In this document: piece by piece, positions 18,857 through 28,234 of the stretch
Position numbering within the stretch: the stretch's first letter is position 1
Layout of the letters: each line of letters starts with the position of its first letter
Origin: Candidozyma auris
Lineage: Eukaryota; Ascomycota; Pichiomycetes; Serinales; Metschnikowiaceae
Assembly (NCBI RefSeq): GCF_003013715.1
Contig: NC_072814.1
Span: 1,798,001 to 1,862,000, forward strand
Direction: 5' to 3'
Length of the DNA: 64,000 nucleotides
Translations under genes and position numbers: made by a program
The notes under the pieces: generated by a model
What the model was told of the DNA's origin: nothing
Seen by the model: only the letters and a program-made list of their open reading frames with translations
Database searches by the model: none

Positions 18857-21205
18857 ATGATGGAAAAATTAGGTTTTCACAAGGTTTCGAATAACCCTGG
18901 CCCGGGAAATCCGGTGATTCATCACAATCAGCCCCCGCATCATCAACCGAAAGTCGTACCTTTCAATAGAATGATGTTGAAAGTTGACAATGCTCCAGGC
19001 AACAATGTCGCCTTGGCCAACTTGATTGCCTTGAACCCAAAGGACGTTCCTCAAGCTTCAGACGGACAACACGTTTTGTTGGACAGAACTTTCGTTTACA
19101 GCATACAAAAGACCCCAGATCAACCCCAGGGCACTGTCGGGTTAGCTGGACACGTGAGAAGATGGTGCAAGACATCCTTAGGGCAGCCTGTTCTGATCGA
19201 ATCATTTAACCTCTTTGAGCAGCCAGGAGATAATACTCATTATCTTGGAGAGGTTGATTTGGTCATCGACTTTCTTAGTTCTTCAAAGGCTAGAGACGTG
19301 CACTTGAGCGAAGAGAAGCTTGCTGAGGTGTTCAAAGCCAAGTTTGAGAATCAGATTTTGCAACCATCCCAGCCGGTGGTAATGGACTTTGAAGGTTTTA
19401 TTTTCATTGCTTATGTTCACGGCGTTCAGGTGATTGACTTGGCTCAATTGGGTTCCTCAGAAAGAACAATGTCCGAGGACTTAGGCACTAAGGGTATTTT
19501 GATCAAAAGCACCAACATCAATTTTTTCGGTGCCGAAAACACAAGGATCAAATTGATCAAGAAAAGAGGAGCCAAGACTTCGTTGGCAAACAAGCCTCGT
19601 GCCAACCCTATTATCAATCCTGACTTCAAGTTAGAAAACATGGGAATTGGTGGTTTGGATACCGAATTCCAGCAAATCTTCCGTAGGGCTTTCGCCTCAC
19701 GTATCATCTCACCAGACCTTGTGGAGAACTTGGGTTTGCGCCACGTAAAGGGCCTTTTGCTTTACGGTCCACCCGGTACTGGTAAGACGTTGATCGCTCG
19801 CCAGATCGGAAAAATGTTGAACGTTAAGGAACCCAAGATTGTCAATGGTCCAGAAATGCTCCTGAAATATGTTGGTTCCTCAGAAGAAAACATCAGAAAC
19901 TTGTTCAAGGAAGCAGAACAGGAGTACAAGCTCAAGGGTGAGTCTTCCCAATTGCACATCATTATTTTTGACGAGTTGGATTCTGTATTCAAACAAAGAG
20001 GCAGTCGTGGTGATGGCACTGGTGTGGGCGACAATGTGGTCAATCAGCTTTTGGCTAAGATGGACGGTGTGGACCAATTGAATAATATATTGATTATTGG
20101 TATGACAAATCGATTGGACTTGATCGATAACGCTCTTTTACGTCCTGGTCGTTTTGAGATCCAAATTGAGATCTCGTTGCCCGATGAGAAGGGACGTAAA
20201 GACATCTTGTTGATTCACACCAAAAAAATGAAGGACAATGACTTACTCGGAGATGATGTCGACTTTGACGAATTGGCCAGCTTGACCAAGAACTTCACCG
20301 GTGCTGAATTGGAAGGGTTGGTTAACTCTGCTTCATCTTTCGCCATAAATCAGTACACTAAGAGTGAGAATATCGCCAAAGTTGACCAGAACATTGCCAA
20401 GATGAAATTGACACGGAACGAGTTTTTGCTTGCTCTCAACGAAGTCAAGCCCGCGTTTGGTGTGAATGAAGAAGACTTGAACTTGAATTTCCCTTACGGT
20501 GTCATTGAGTACAACAGACGTATCCACTCTATTTTCGAAAGATTAACGTCTTATATTGAAGAAGTCAAGAATTCTGATTCTGAGAGACTTATTAGTGTGT
20601 TATTGCACGGCGAGCCTGGCGTTGGTAAGACAGCAATTGCGTCGATGATAGCGCTACAATCCGAGTTCCCATATATCAAGATGCTCAGCGCTGAAAACTT
20701 GGTTGGCATGTCGGAGGCGATGAAGATTGCAACCATTGACAACACGTTTAGAGACATTTACAAATCACCACTCAACGTTTTGGTTATAGACAAGATTGAG
20801 ACGTTGATCAACTACGTTCCCATTGGCCCACGTTTCTCCAATGAGATTTTACAGATGTTGATTGTAAACTTGAACAAAAAGCCACCGGGAGGACGCAGAT
20901 TGCTCATCATAGGTACAACATCGCAGTACTCCGTGTTGAAGCACATGACCTTGGCTGAAAACTTCACCAAGACGATTGAGGTTAAGAAAATCACGGAAAT
21001 CTCGGAGGTGAAAGCTGTGTTCGACGAAATGAACTTTATGCTGCCCGGAGAAAGAGAGCAAGTGCTTGAACAATTGAGTCGTTACGGGGACGGCAAGTTG
21101 GACATTGGAATCAAGACCTTGATACAGGTGATGAACAACTGCAAGTACCTCAAGGCCGATGTCAACTTGGCCGTAGAAAACATTCTCGAAGCACAGCTCC
21201 AATGA
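18857..21205 (+). CDS. SEC18: NSF-type AAA+ ATPase Sec18
   Basis: 782 residues. Sec18 with Sec17 disassembles SNARE complexes after membrane fusion throughout the secretory and endocytic pathways. The N domain occupies about 35-230. The D1 Walker A is GPPGTGKT at 304-311, with Walker B in IIIFDELDSV and the sensor/arginine region NRLDLIDNALLRPGRFE. The D2 Walker A is GEPGVGKT at 585-592, followed by GPRFSN. Codon 336 is CTG at 19862-19864 within EMLxKYVGSSEEN; the Saccharomyces protein has Ser there, supporting CUG read as Ser. The first of two adjacent ATGs is taken as start. Confidence 0.97.
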   Translation: MMEKLGFHKVSNNPGPGNPVIHHNQPPHHQPKVVPFNRMMLKVDNAPGNNVALANLIALNPKDVPQASDGQHVLLDRTFVYSIQKTPDQPQGTVGLAGHVRRWCKTSLGQPVLIESFNLFEQPGDNTHYLGEVDLVIDFLSSSKARDVHLSEEKLAEVFKAKFENQILQPSQPVVMDFEGFIFIAYVHGVQVIDLAQLGSSERTMSEDLGTKGILIKSTNINFFGAENTRIKLIKKRGAKTSLANKPRANPIINPDFKLENMGIGGLDTEFQQIFRRAFASRIISPDLVENLGLRHVKGLLLYGPPGTGKTLIARQIGKMLNVKEPKIVNGPEMLLKYVGSSEENIRNLFKEAEQEYKLKGESSQLHIIIFDELDSVFKQRGSRGDGTGVGDNVVNQLLAKMDGVDQLNNILIIGMTNRLDLIDNALLRPGRFEIQIEISLPDEKGRKDILLIHTKKMKDNDLLGDDVDFDELASLTKNFTGAELEGLVNSASSFAINQYTKSENIAKVDQNIAKMKLTRNEFLLALNEVKPAFGVNEEDLNLNFPYGVIEYNRRIHSIFERLTSYIEEVKNSDSERLISVLLHGEPGVGKTAIASMIALQSEFPYIKMLSAENLVGMSEAMKIATIDNTFRDIYKSPLNVLVIDKIETLINYVPIGPRFSNEILQMLIVNLNKKPPGGRRLLIIGTTSQYSVLKHMTLAENFTKTIEVKKITEISEVKAVFDEMNFMLPGEREQVLEQLSRYGDGKLDIGIKTLIQVMNNCKYLKADVNLAVENILEAQLQ

Positions 21206-21562
21206 ACGTGTGAGATTGTGGGGTGCGATCCTGTGTCGCTAAGATGCGGCTAGGACGACTGGATCTCGGGATCTATGGCACAAGTCCGAGAAGGGATCCC
21301 ATAGGGGGCCAGCGATATTGGAACTAGTTTTATTTAGTCAGTGATACAAATCATAACGAGTTGGCCAAAATGTAGAATTTGGGCATCTTGAATTCTTGCC
21401 CGTCGCAGGGACACTTTTTGCCATATTTGCCGATGCGTTGCTATGGAAACCATCGATCTACCCTGCAAGAACCCTCTGATCCAAGCAATTGAGAGTATAT
21501 AAACAGGGCGAAATCCCCTCAAATCCATAAGTACTCATTTTTTTTTCTCCCTTGTCGTTTCC
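21206..21562 (+). promoter_or_regulatory. Promoter of the orphan gene, with TATA box
   Basis: A TATATAAA box lies at 21496-21503, 60 bases before the ATG at 21563. A run of about ten T (21538-21547) lies between box and start. No copy of the recurrent motif is seen. Confidence 0.5.
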
Positions 21563-22990
21563 ATGTCGATGCTCTCAGGTCACTCCATCTTCGATTGTAG
21601 CGCTGGCCCTGGTACCGGGTTCGGCGTTTACTCTGACACTGACAGGGACAGCCTAAGCATTCCTTCTTCCCAAACCTTATTAACATACCCAATGGCCTTG
21701 GGTTCCATCCCCTGGTATTCAGGTAGTTCGAGTTCTCCTCATCAGGTGTTCAACGCTACTCTTCTTCAGCCACCCACGGAGCCGTTCAGGCACGATTACG
21801 GAGACAGCTCATTCGACAGCTCAATCATTGGCCACTTCCTTTCTGAGTGTACGTGTCAAGTGCTGTTGAGCACGGCAGCGTACCAGAAGAAGGCGTCGCA
21901 AGCAAGGATAGATGATGAAGCGCCACCAGCCGAGAATCGAGGGCTCAAGGAGAGGTGTATGAGACCTGTAGCAGCCTTGGACAAGCTGGACGAGAGATTG
22001 ATTAGAAGGAAGAAGCCGAGTAAGAATGCAAGTTTCCATGACGAGACAGTCTCATCGACATCGCCGAGCACCACCTTGAAAACGACAACGACCACTGCTT
22101 CCACCGAAGCTAAGACAGACAAAAAGGCATCCCACCAAGTGTTGTCACCCCAAAGGCAAACCTTGCCAATGGCTGCTCGCCAGAGCCCACCAAAGAAGTG
22201 CCTCTCACTGTCAAGTTCCAATCCAAGCGATGTAGAGTGTCAGCAGCACCTGAGAAATAATCCGCCTTTGGAACTTTTAGCCAGAATTCTGGACATTGCC
22301 AATGAGAAGAAGAATGCCAAGAAGACACGCATTCTACGTAACCTCCGCTATCCTAGGGTTGGAGGAAAAAAAAATTGTATCGCCAAGGTCATTGGATCTG
22401 TTCGGGAGGGGAATACCTACAAGTTTCAAGTCAGGTTTGCTAAGTGTCGAGCCTTCTACCAAATTTACTGCATCAGTGAAGAAGCCAGGGAGTACAGATT
22501 GCCCATCTTCAGGAACCTTCGGACGATGCTGCAAATGATGAAGTGTAAAGAGTACAGAGCAGAGAATCCAATTGAGGACGATTCCGAAGTGACCGTGATA
22601 GAAGGGAAAGACTATTACTCAGTTCTCTTGCAACGCTTTGAGTCTCGTCTTACGCTTCAGCAATTGGCGATTTTGCTAGGGTTGCAATGTTATAGCGTCC
22701 ACTTGACGCGCCACATTGAAGAGGTCGTTGTTCAAATGTTCCACCAACTTCACGAGCTTGAAATAACATCAGAGGCCAGATGGTGCAAGCTTGACAGGGC
22801 TCTCCGCCAACAGATGATATCACGGGTGCACAAGTTTTCTCAATATTACTTTCCTACTATCAGTAAGGATATGCTCGAGATTATCATGCGAAGGGCATCT
22901 TACGCGAAAGCTCAACTCAAGTTGAAGACTGATAGATTGAGGCGGAAAAGTCGGTACAAAGTAGTGGAGACTCTGAACGGGGATATTTGA
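21563..22990 (+). CDS. Orphan protein of unknown function, 475 residues
   Basis: I do not recognise the family. Residues 1-240 are low-complexity, rich in Ser, Thr and Pro, with a run of Thr/Ala near 165-180, and look disordered. Residues about 245-475 look folded: KTRILRNLRYPRVGGKKNCI, then KVIGSVREGNTYKFQVRFAK, helices containing QLAILLGLQCYSVHLTRHIE, and a basic C-terminal helix with KLKTDRLRRKSRYK. The C-terminal basicity suggests a nuclear or nucleic-acid role, but that is only inference. The gene has its own TATA-containing promoter and lies between SEC18 and the tRNA gene. Confidence 0.6.
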   Translation: MSMLSGHSIFDCSAGPGTGFGVYSDTDRDSLSIPSSQTLLTYPMALGSIPWYSGSSSSPHQVFNATLLQPPTEPFRHDYGDSSFDSSIIGHFLSECTCQVLLSTAAYQKKASQARIDDEAPPAENRGLKERCMRPVAALDKLDERLIRRKKPSKNASFHDETVSSTSPSTTLKTTTTTASTEAKTDKKASHQVLSPQRQTLPMAARQSPPKKCLSLSSSNPSDVECQQHLRNNPPLELLARILDIANEKKNAKKTRILRNLRYPRVGGKKNCIAKVIGSVREGNTYKFQVRFAKCRAFYQIYCISEEAREYRLPIFRNLRTMLQMMKCKEYRAENPIEDDSEVTVIEGKDYYSVLLQRFESRLTLQQLAILLGLQCYSVHLTRHIEEVVVQMFHQLHELEITSEARWCKLDRALRQQMISRVHKFSQYYFPTISKDMLEIIMRRASYAKAQLKLKTDRLRRKSRYKVVETLNGDI

Positions 22991-23407
22991 ATAGAAAAAT
23001 CGGAGCATTAATGATTTGAATGTGTTTTAGCTTAAGAAGGCATAATGAAATCTCTAGAACAAAAAAAAGTTGAGTGGTACGGGAATCGAACCCATGTCTG
23101 CTGCTTGGAAGGCAGCAATGCTAACCATTACACCAACCACCCAAGTGTGCAAAACTTTGTTGTGCATAGAAACAAATTCCACGAACTGATATTGTATGCA
23201 CAATTGGCAGTCTCACACTCATCTTCAAATCATTAGATTCAGGGGATCCTCAGGAAAATATTAAAAAAATATGTAGTCAATTTTTGACAGAAAAAATGCC
23301 TAATTTGGTTACGATGAGCCACTGTTTTCCGCTACCTTGATTTATAGTGTGGCCCTTATCTCTGTCTATCAACGCGGAATCAAGAGCCACATACCACTTC
23401 GAAGATA
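22991..23407. other. Intergenic region carrying tRNA-Gly
   Basis: 417 bases. The tRNA gene is the only feature recognised. The remaining DNA upstream of the reductase gene is AT-rich with short A runs and no clear motif. Confidence 0.5.
23072..23142 (-). tRNA. tRNA-Gly (anticodon UCC)
   Basis: The minus strand folds into a full cloverleaf. The acceptor stem is GGGTGGT with ACCACTC (one G-T pair), the D arm lies in TGGTGTAATGGTTAGCA, the anticodon stem is GCTGC/GCAGC with loop CTTCCAA, and the T arm is ATGGG-TTCGATT-CCCGT. The anticodon TCC decodes GGA (and GGG by wobble). There is no intron. A run of eight T on the minus strand (plus-strand A run at 23061-23068) just past the 3' end is the Pol III terminator. 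Confidence 0.96.
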
Positions 23408-24373
23408 ATGACAAAATCCTTACAACTAAACATTCCTGGGCCAAAGCTCACTACAAAATCGGGGAATTCTGTTAGAATTGGTACTGGAGCAGGCACAAAA
23501 TGGCAGCACCTCAAGAAAGGCAGAGAGGAAGGTTTGAAGAAAACCATCTTGACGCAATTGGTAGACAGCCTTGTCGAGGCAATCCACAATGGTTTCAGAC
23601 ACATTGATACTGCTGAGATATACACCACTCACCCTGAAGTGGCTGCTGCGATTGCAAAAAGTGGGGTGCCTCGAGAGGATTTATTTGTCACCACTAAGTA
23701 CAATCCTGGTATCGAACCACAACCGGCTGTTTTCCCGAGCGCCACCGAGTGGATTGATGCAGCGCTCAAGGACTTGGGAATTGAGTATCTTGATGCAGTT
23801 TTGATCCATTTCCCGTTCTTCGATCCCAAGTTCGCCAATGGACAGACCCTTGAATCAGTTTGGCGTGATTTTATTGCAGCGAAAAAAGCAGGCAAAGTGC
23901 GCTACATTGGTGTCTCGAATTCTGCGGTGGAGCACATAGAGTCGTTGATTAATGTTGCAGCAGGAGATCCCGACGGATATCCACAGATCAATCAGATCGA
24001 GTTTCACCCATACTTGCAAAACCAAAGCCCCAACATCTTGAAGTACTGCCATGAGAACAACATCTTGGTCGAGGCTTATGGTCCGTTGTCACCGCTCTTC
24101 AGGATCGTCAAGGATGGGAAGAATGTGGAGGATCACCCACTCAAGAGCATTTTGCCCGACCTTTCAGAGAAATACCAGCGTACCGAAGCACAAATCTTGT
24201 TAAGATACACCTTGCAGAAAGGTAACCTCCCCATCACTACGTCGTCGAAACCTGAACGGCAAAAAGAGGCGTTGGCGGTGTACGAGTTCGCCCTCGAGGA
24301 TGGAGACGTGGCCTTGATAGACAAGGTAGGCTCTGAGTTCGAGTTTAGAGGATTCATGGTTCAGTTTTATTAG
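23408..24373 (+). CDS. Aldo-keto reductase, alpha-keto amide reductase type
   Basis: 321 residues with an (alpha/beta)8 aldo-keto reductase fold. These enzymes reduce carbonyl compounds with NADPH in the cytosol. The catalytic tetrad is visible: Asp and Tyr in FRHIDTAEIY, Lys in FVTTKYN and His in LIHFPFF. IGVSNSAVEHIE and INQIEFHPYLQ are family signatures. The cofactor-binding end has TTSSKPERQKE. It most resembles the AKR3 group that includes S. cerevisiae YDL124W. The exact substrate is not deducible. It lies 265 bases after tRNA-Gly. Confidence 0.85.
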   Translation: MTKSLQLNIPGPKLTTKSGNSVRIGTGAGTKWQHLKKGREEGLKKTILTQLVDSLVEAIHNGFRHIDTAEIYTTHPEVAAAIAKSGVPREDLFVTTKYNPGIEPQPAVFPSATEWIDAALKDLGIEYLDAVLIHFPFFDPKFANGQTLESVWRDFIAAKKAGKVRYIGVSNSAVEHIESLINVAAGDPDGYPQINQIEFHPYLQNQSPNILKYCHENNILVEAYGPLSPLFRIVKDGKNVEDHPLKSILPDLSEKYQRTEAQILLRYTLQKGNLPITTSSKPERQKEALAVYEFALEDGDVALIDKVGSEFEFRGFMVQFY

Positions 24374-25008
24374 AAATCCCGGCAACTAGATATCTTTTAG
24401 AAGCATACAAATGAAAATATAACAATGCGTCGTCTTTTTGTCTAGAAAAGAATCGACATTGTACAACGTAGTTTATGTGAGTCTTCCTTTAATGGCTGCA
24501 AAATGGGAACTGCGGAGCGCAGCAACCCAATCAGGCTAGTAAATTTACAGGCAATTGATTCAAAATCAACATATCCAGATTTCTCAGATCAACAGCAACC
24601 AATCGGTACCAAATTTGCCTACTCAATTGGCCATTTTACGTTTGTGACCGTTAGTAATCCTTTGCTACAGTGCGAAGCCATTTCTCAGCCGTATGAGTAG
24701 ACCCGTCCAGTGGACTAGGCTCCGTCTAAAATCACCAACATGCCCTCAAACTATAGCAGTAGCAAGCCATGGTTACAAGCTCAGGTGAGCAAACTAAAAG
24801 CACCCCAAAACAAACTGGTTTTGTGGAGCTCTTGAAATAGCTAGCCAGAGCTCCACGTGACTCTTGAGGCCGGCACTCCGTCAGCCAGGAGCAGGGCAAT
24901 TGATCCCCAGTTGCTCGACCCCCATAGAGTGCTTGCTGTATAAAGAACCCGGTCAATTGGCCATCTTTCCACTCAAGCACTGTTTTTTTCCATCGTTTTC
25001 ATCTTCTA
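24374..25008 (+). promoter_or_regulatory. Intergenic region upstream of the SRAP gene
   Basis: 635 bases containing one perfect AATGGCTGCAAAAT copy. No RNA gene or coding frame with features is seen. A run of seven T lies about 20 bases before the start codon. Confidence 0.4.
24491..24504 (+). promoter_or_regulatory. Recurrent TGGCTGCRAA motif, copy 6 (perfect AATGGCTGCAAAAT)
   Basis: AATGGCTGCAAAAT, about 505 bases upstream of the SRAP start codon and about 120 bases after the reductase stop. Confidence 0.55.
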
Positions 25009-26572
25009 ATGTGTGGCAGATTTGCTCTTGGTATCGTATGTACTGGAAATATACTCACGCTGCGCTTTTTGCACCCATTTTCCAAAACCGACTAACACTC
25101 TCCAGGCAATTGACCAGCTTCCTCAGAAGCTCAACGAGACCGTGCTCAACCCCGGCTCCAAAAACCAATTGGCCAAAAAATCAGCCAATCACTACACTAC
25201 AACCACCAGCGCAGGCCCCGACGGGGAGGAGCACGATGTGGCTATCGACTTGGTCTCATTGGACTTTGAAGGCAACTTCAACATCCCTCCTACCACCAAA
25301 GCAGTGATCATTTACTTGAACAAGACAGACGATGGAAATTCCTTCGACTATGTCTTGGAGCCTCTGAGCTTTGGGCTTGTTCCCAATTTTGAAAAACCCA
25401 AGGACCCCACGCCAGTGAAGAGAGGGGACAAGCACGGCCCACAGTACTCAAAAGAGCTCCAAAGCGAGCAGCTGAAGAGATTCAATTACCGCAAAGAAAC
25501 CATTGGCAACAACAAGTCGGTGTGGACAGAGCCTCGGAAGAATCTGCGGTGCGTGGTGCCGATCCAGGGCTATTTCGAGTGGCAAAAGACGAAAAAGGAC
25601 AAGCCGGCGTACTTTGTCACGTCAAAGGAGAGACCTCTTCTCTTTCTTGCTGGACTTTACGCCCACAACACCAATTATAACGACACTGAGATCGTGAAGG
25701 ACGGCGACAAGTACCTTTCGTCATTCTCCATTGTCACGGGCCCAGCTGAGGGTGAAGGTTCTAACGACTTGCTGTGGCTCCACGAGAGAAAGCCCATTTT
25801 GCTTGAGCCCAACTCGAAGGAATGGTTTGACTGGCTCACGCCTAACCACGAGTGGGATCCAAAGCTTTTGGAGACATCGTTGAACCACACCAACAACAAG
25901 GCCTATGATGTGATCACCAGCTACGAAGTCGACAAGTCCATTGGCAATCCTGGTGTGAAGGGACCAGAAATTTTGAAGCCCGTAAAGAAGAGCCAGAAGG
26001 GAATCGGCTCGTTCTTCAAGGCTGGCGAGAAGAAGACGAAGGAGGAGCCAAAAGAGGAGCCAAAAGAGGAGCCAAAAGAGGAGCCAGAGGAGGAGCCAGA
26101 GGAGGAGCCAAAGGAGGAACCAAAGGAGGAACCAAAGGATGAAGATGATGGGGACGAGGAAGAGTTCAAGGTTGAGGATTTGGACGACGACGGGGTCCCT
26201 GAGGATGGAGTGAAGGATGTGGATGACGTCGAAGATGATGGAGCCTACGAGGAAGATGCCGGCGAGGAGGTTGGCGAAGAAGAAGAAGAAGATGACTTCG
26301 AGGAAGAGAACGATGAGGATGTACCTGACGTCAAAGAAGAAGTCGAAGAGATTGAGGAAGACGAAGAAGACGGCGGCGATGAACCAGGCAATGTGGAGGT
26401 TGTTGAGGACGAGAACCCTGGAGAGGACGAGGTTGGAGAAGATGATCTCGACGACGAGGACGTCAAAGCCGAGGCTGAGGAGCTTGGTGTTGAGGAAGAA
26501 GAAGAGCCACCTGCTGGGTCCAAGCGTAGTAAGAGCAAGGCTGGTAACCAGCCTAAGCGTGGTAAGCGTTGA
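25009..26572 (+). CDS. SRAP-domain abasic-site crosslinking protein (HMCES/YMR114C type) with PIP box
   Basis: Exon 1 is 25009-25035 (MCGRFALGI). The intron is 25036-25105, 70 bases, with donor GTATGT and branch GACTAAC at 25090-25096. Exon 2 is 25106-26572, giving 497 residues. SRAP proteins form a thiazolidine crosslink to abasic sites in single-stranded DNA through Cys2, shielding them at replication forks. Cys2 is created by the tiny first exon. Family motifs are FNYRKET, RCVVPIQGYFEW (catalytic Glu) and WLHERKPIL (His). Residues about 306-313, QKGIGSFF, are a canonical PCNA-interacting PIP box. After it comes an acidic tail of about 180 residues with a KEEP repeat, ending in a basic tip (KPKRGKR-like). 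Confidence 0.9.
26039..26140 (+). repeat. In-frame 12-base repeat encoding KEEP/EEEP
   Basis: About eight copies of a GAGGAGCCAAAA-like unit, with variants, in the SRAP gene just after the PIP box. Copies near the left end are nearly identical, suggesting recent expansion by slippage. Confidence 0.8.
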
Positions 26573-26608
26573 TGTGAATTTCTTTATGTATTATGGACAC
26601 TATATAAG

Positions 26609-26672
26609 TTTGACAATGCCATGAAGTTTGGATGCCATGAAGTGTGAATGCCATCAAGTTTTGATATGAAGC
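26609..26672. repeat. Short tandem repeat in the SRAP 3' flank
   Basis: Three to four imperfect copies of a 16-18-base unit resembling TTTGGATGCCATGAAG, drifting rightward to TTTTGATATGAAG. Confidence 0.6.
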
Positions 26673-26920
26673 TTGAAACTAGCAAGAAAGATATGAAGAA
26701 CTTTTGGCTTATTCGAATCCGTAATATACGTGTAGAAGTAATTTAGGTAGGCAGTTTGGCTTCTTTCATTCTGGTAGATACTTTGACATTTATAGTGAAC
26801 ACTTTTTCCCCTATCCATATTCACAAAAAGTCTCATTAATCTTAGAAATTATTGAGATAAAATCTTTCATCAAATTTTGTCTACTTCACTGTCAATTTAC
26901 CGACTGCTTTAGCTCCCTCT

Positions 26921-26934
26921 ATTTTGCAGCCATT
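26921..26934 (-). promoter_or_regulatory. Recurrent TGGCTGCRAA motif, copy 7
   Basis: The plus strand reads ATTTTGCAGCCATT. This is the closest intergenic copy to a start codon in the window, about 80 bases before RSM24. Confidence 0.55.
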
Positions 26935-27013
26935 TCTTTGTAGTGTCGCGCACAGAAATATTTTCTCCAGTACTACTTCTTCAACTACACCTCTCAAGAT
27001 CCCAGCCTTTGCC

Positions 27014-27958
27014 ATGATATCACGAGCTTCGCACTGGCTGAGCAGAGCAGCTAGACTTCAGGCTGTAAGGTTAAAGTCGGGCTCCAGCGTGCCGCAAAAG
27101 GCCGAATCGCTGGAAGACTTGCTCTACCTCAATCCTCACAAGTGGGAGGGACTCCCAGCAGACCGTATTTTCGAGTTACACAGGCTTCGGAAGACTAAGT
27201 TAGGCGAGAAGTATGCGCCCACTGACAGTGAAAGACTGGCAGTTTTGAAGACGTTTGCTCTGTTGAAGGGCAAAGTGAGACCCCAGTTGGAGTATGTGTA
27301 CGAAGTAGATCACTTCAAGGAAAGATTATTGAACAACGTGGTGAGGCCGCCTGTTCCACAGCAAGCTAACAGAGACGTGCGTCCTAGTGGCGAAGAGCCC
27401 CATTTGCGCCGTAAATTTGAGCAGCTTCATGCCATCAGCGCCCATGAGATGCCCCTCTTGGCTAAGTACCGCCAGGAATATAAGCCACGGGCAGCACTGG
27501 AAACGCCGCTTCAATTGAAGTTCTTCACAGATTTGTCCGACGATATGCTGTCTCCTGAAAATAGAAAGGTGGCGTTGAATGTGGCGCTTGAAGACTTGGG
27601 GCTCAGCGAGAAGCAGGCCCACAAGTTCAAAGTTTTGGCTGGCAACAAGTTCAACCATAAGAACAACGTGTTTCACATGAAAACTGCCCGCTATGGCGTG
27701 GCTACGCAAAATGCCAAATGGCTAGTAGAGACATTTAACAAGCTTTTGGCTGAGAGCAAGGACTTGTCGAAGGAACTGCTCGAAGATATCCCAGTGAACA
27801 CACATCACTGCCCACCCAGAAAGTCACAACCACAGTTTCCTGAGGAGTGGAAAAGACCTCAGGACGCTCCCGTGGAGAAGAACCGTATCCTGAGCAAGGT
27901 GATCGACATGGTGATTGCCCAAAAGGATCAGGAATATCTCAAAGAGCTCACCCCATAA
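27014..27958 (+). CDS. RSM24: Mitochondrial small ribosomal subunit protein mS35
   Basis: Start at the ATG at 27014 (MISRASHWLSRAARLQAVRL), 314 residues; this begins a clear Arg-rich mitochondrial presequence. The open frame continues upstream only through a non-ATG stretch. The conserved core of Rsm24/mS35 is recognised as HKFKVLAGNKFNHKNNVFHM and KTARYGVATQNAKWLVETF. The protein belongs to the 37S subunit of the mitochondrial ribosome. It is upstream of NGG1, as in S. cerevisiae (YDR175/YDR176 from memory). Confidence 0.9.
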   Translation: MISRASHWLSRAARLQAVRLKSGSSVPQKAESLEDLLYLNPHKWEGLPADRIFELHRLRKTKLGEKYAPTDSERLAVLKTFALLKGKVRPQLEYVYEVDHFKERLLNNVVRPPVPQQANRDVRPSGEEPHLRRKFEQLHAISAHEMPLLAKYRQEYKPRAALETPLQLKFFTDLSDDMLSPENRKVALNVALEDLGLSEKQAHKFKVLAGNKFNHKNNVFHMKTARYGVATQNAKWLVETFNKLLAESKDLSKELLEDIPVNTHHCPPRKSQPQFPEEWKRPQDAPVEKNRILSKVIDMVIAQKDQEYLKELTP

Positions 27959-28234
27959 ACTTGTACATAATTTAACAGGAAATGAAAACAGACAGAATAA
28001 CTTTGACGTTCTAAATCTTTTCTTGCTTCGTATGAATTGATGATTAATCGTATGGAATATTTTGCAACCTCTCCCTCTTTTTCAGATCTTGCACCCGTGC
28101 ACCACATATGTTTCCTCCCATACATTCAGATAACTGTATCAGAGAACGGATCCATCAACATTAACTAATTTGAGATATCAGCGACTCGAAGTCAAGCATA
28201 GCAAATTCCCAATTTATATTCAGCCAAAAGCGTC

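Larger units (their letters stand above)
26573..27013 (+). promoter_or_regulatory. Intergenic region upstream of RSM24
   Basis: 441 bases. The left part has a small tandem repeat in the SRAP 3' flank. The right part has the RSM24 promoter with a motif copy 80 bases from the start codon. No gene is seen. Confidence 0.4.

Noticed and set aside
26245..26538. 97-codon Ser-rich frame antisense to the SRAP acidic tail
   Set aside because: Poly-Ser is the complement of Glu/Asp codons; a shadow frame.
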